IMG/VR virus record: IMGVR_UViG_3300027719_000273
Span: 1-54,738 of that record
From: a virus
DNA length: 54,738 nucleotides
Strand: one strand, 5' to 3'
Shown here: positions 53,942 through 54,738 of the stretch, in pieces
Layout: each line of letters starts with the position of its first letter
Position numbering within the stretch: position 1 is the stretch's first letter
Made by a program: the position numbers and the translations under genes
The notes under the pieces: model-generated
What the model saw: the letters and a program-made list of their open reading frames with translations, nothing else
Database searches by the model: none
What the model was told of the DNA's origin: nothing

Positions 53942-54738
53942 TAAGCAGTCACCCCCCTTACTATGCTTTCGCCTTTGTCGTTCTGCGTTACTTCCAGACC
54001 TACGTCGCCTATTTCTGCCAGATCGCGGGAATGTGTGATAAGTATTATCTGTCTGTCAAACTGGCTGCTGTACTGCTTTAGGAAGTAAGCTACATTCGGC
54101 GCGTATTCTTTACTTACATGCTTACCGACTTCGTCTAGGTATAGCGGTCCAGGTATCTGTTCCAGTTCTCCGATTGCCAGCTTAAGCGCCAAGCTTATTA
54201 CGTCAATCTTACCGCCGCCCCTGTCGTAGTCTGGCTTTTCCAGCTTCGTTATTACTTGGCCGTCGTCCAGATAATAGTCGGCGACGGGCTGACTGCTGCG
54301 TACGTCCAGCTGGATAAAAAACCTATGATTGCCGCCGAATACCACATTAAGCGCCTGACTTACTATGTCTTCAACGCGGACCTTTATCTGTTCCCTAGCG
54401 AATTCAGAAGTTTTCTGTAGAAGGATCTGGACCAGGTCGAAGGTCGCCAGTGCCTTTTCAGCCTCTGCCTTTTCCTTCTCTGCCGTCGTCCGCTGTTTTA
54501 GCAGCATATCTCTTTTTCCTACCATGGTGTCTACTTTGGTGTGGGCTGCTTTCACGTCGGCCCGGATTTTCCCCAGACGATAAGAGGATGACAGCGGGGC
54601 GTTTCCCTGTATAGCCTGATTCGTTGCCTGCCTTTCGGTTCTGGGCGGTGCTGTCTGGTTCGGGGTCTGTGTCTGTATGCGGCCTGTAGTTGCAGCTTGA
54701 CCGCTGCCCTTTTTGTACATATCGAATAATGAAGACAT
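53941..54738 (-). CDS. SbcC/Rad50-like C-terminal ATPase half
   Basis: A 265-residue protein with a low-complexity Gln/Thr N-terminus (1-45), a coiled-coil stretch (about 50-110) and a C-terminal ABC ATPase lobe: signature-like RGGGKIDVISLALKLA near 191, Walker B GPLYLDEVGKH near 216 and H-loop QIILITHSRDLAEIG near 243. No Walker A P-loop is visible, and the start codon is the last base of the window. So it is either a half-ATPase whose P-loop half is encoded by a separate gene beyond the window, or a shortened protein working as a dimer. It pairs with SbcD next to it. Confidence 0.78.
   Translation of the reverse strand: MSSLFDMYKKGSGQAATTGRIQTQTPNQTAPPRTERQATNQAIQGNAPLSSSYRLGKIRADVKAAHTKVDTMVGKRDMLLKQRTTAEKEKAEAEKALATFDLVQILLQKTSEFAREQIKVRVEDIVSQALNVVFGGNHRFFIQLDVRSSQPVADYYLDDGQVITKLEKPDYDRGGGKIDVISLALKLAIGELEQIPGPLYLDEVGKHVSKEYAPNVAYFLKQYSSQFDRQIILITHSRDLAEIGDVGLEVTQNDKGESIVRGVTA

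Noticed and set aside
1-54738. tRNA or rRNA genes
   Set aside because: No cloverleaf-like or rRNA-like sequence was noticed when reading the gaps; small gaps are fully occupied by promoters, hairpins and short genes.

Overview
This window looks like an almost complete temperate contractile-tailed phage (a prophage or phage-plasmid-like genome) of a low-to-moderate-GC Firmicutes host. Every gene but one lies on the minus strand. The exception is a Cro/CI-type repressor at 5771-6124. The structural genes follow the PBSX/Xkd (myovirus) order. Most ribosome binding sites read AAGGGGGT instead of the textbook AAGGAGGT. A Spo0E-like peptide (37950-38090) hints at a spore-forming host. These features would fit a Negativicutes or Clostridia host, but that is inference. 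The window runs from the stop codon of the integrase to the start codon of the last gene, so the attachment site and whatever precedes the SbcC-like gene lie outside it.

Layout, read 5'->3' on the plus strand (transcription runs right to left). (1) 1-5.4 kb: tyrosine integrase, a stand-alone copy of its arm-site-binding domain, a ParR/ParM-type segregation pair and small early-left genes expressed from an operator-rich promoter at about 4.75 kb. (2) 5.4-6.5 kb: the immunity switch, with a decayed cro/XRE gene, an inverted operator pair, the plus-strand repressor and a glycine-zipper membrane protein. (3) 6.6-8.3 kb: lysis genes (holin, amidase, XhlA). (4) 8.3-20.1 kb: tail fibre, baseplate, tape measure, chaperone with a programmed -1 frameshift, tube and sheath. 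(5) 20.1-32.6 kb: connectors, capsid, an enlarged decoration protein, scaffold, a MuF-type minor head protein carrying a metallopeptidase domain, portal, terminase and a candidate late regulator just upstream. (6) 32.8-42.0 kb: accessory early genes, including GNAT, radical SAM, a 3D-domain lipoprotein with a second gene nested in its linker, a Topo VI-A/Spo11-like protein and a PAPS-reductase-like protein. (7) 42.1-54.7 kb: replication and recombination, with family A DNA polymerase, deoxyribosyltransferase-like protein, HNH nuclease, AEP primase-MCM-like helicase, SF2 helicase, RecU-like resolvase, SbcD and an SbcC-like C-terminal half.

How the parts fit: the right half copies and repairs the DNA, the late block (terminase to holin) packages it and lyses the cell, and the left end handles integration, partition and lysogeny. 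A shared palindrome (TGTC-N5-GACA) is found at three distant sites: the early-left promoter (4.7 kb), the start of the terminase/late operon (32.2 kb) and the promoter after the polymerase gene (42.0 kb). This suggests one regulator coordinates three transcription units. Several intrinsic terminators sit inside the structural operon, around the capsid gene in particular, and one lies in the leader of the terminase operon, so termination control probably tunes late gene dosage.

The most unusual items are the nested gene inside the lipoprotein gene, the MuF-metallopeptidase fusion with a small gene directly behind it, the TGTC-N5-GACA regulon, the duplicated AT-rich intergenic element, the Topo VI-A-like protein without a B subunit, and the SbcC-like gene lacking a visible P-loop half.
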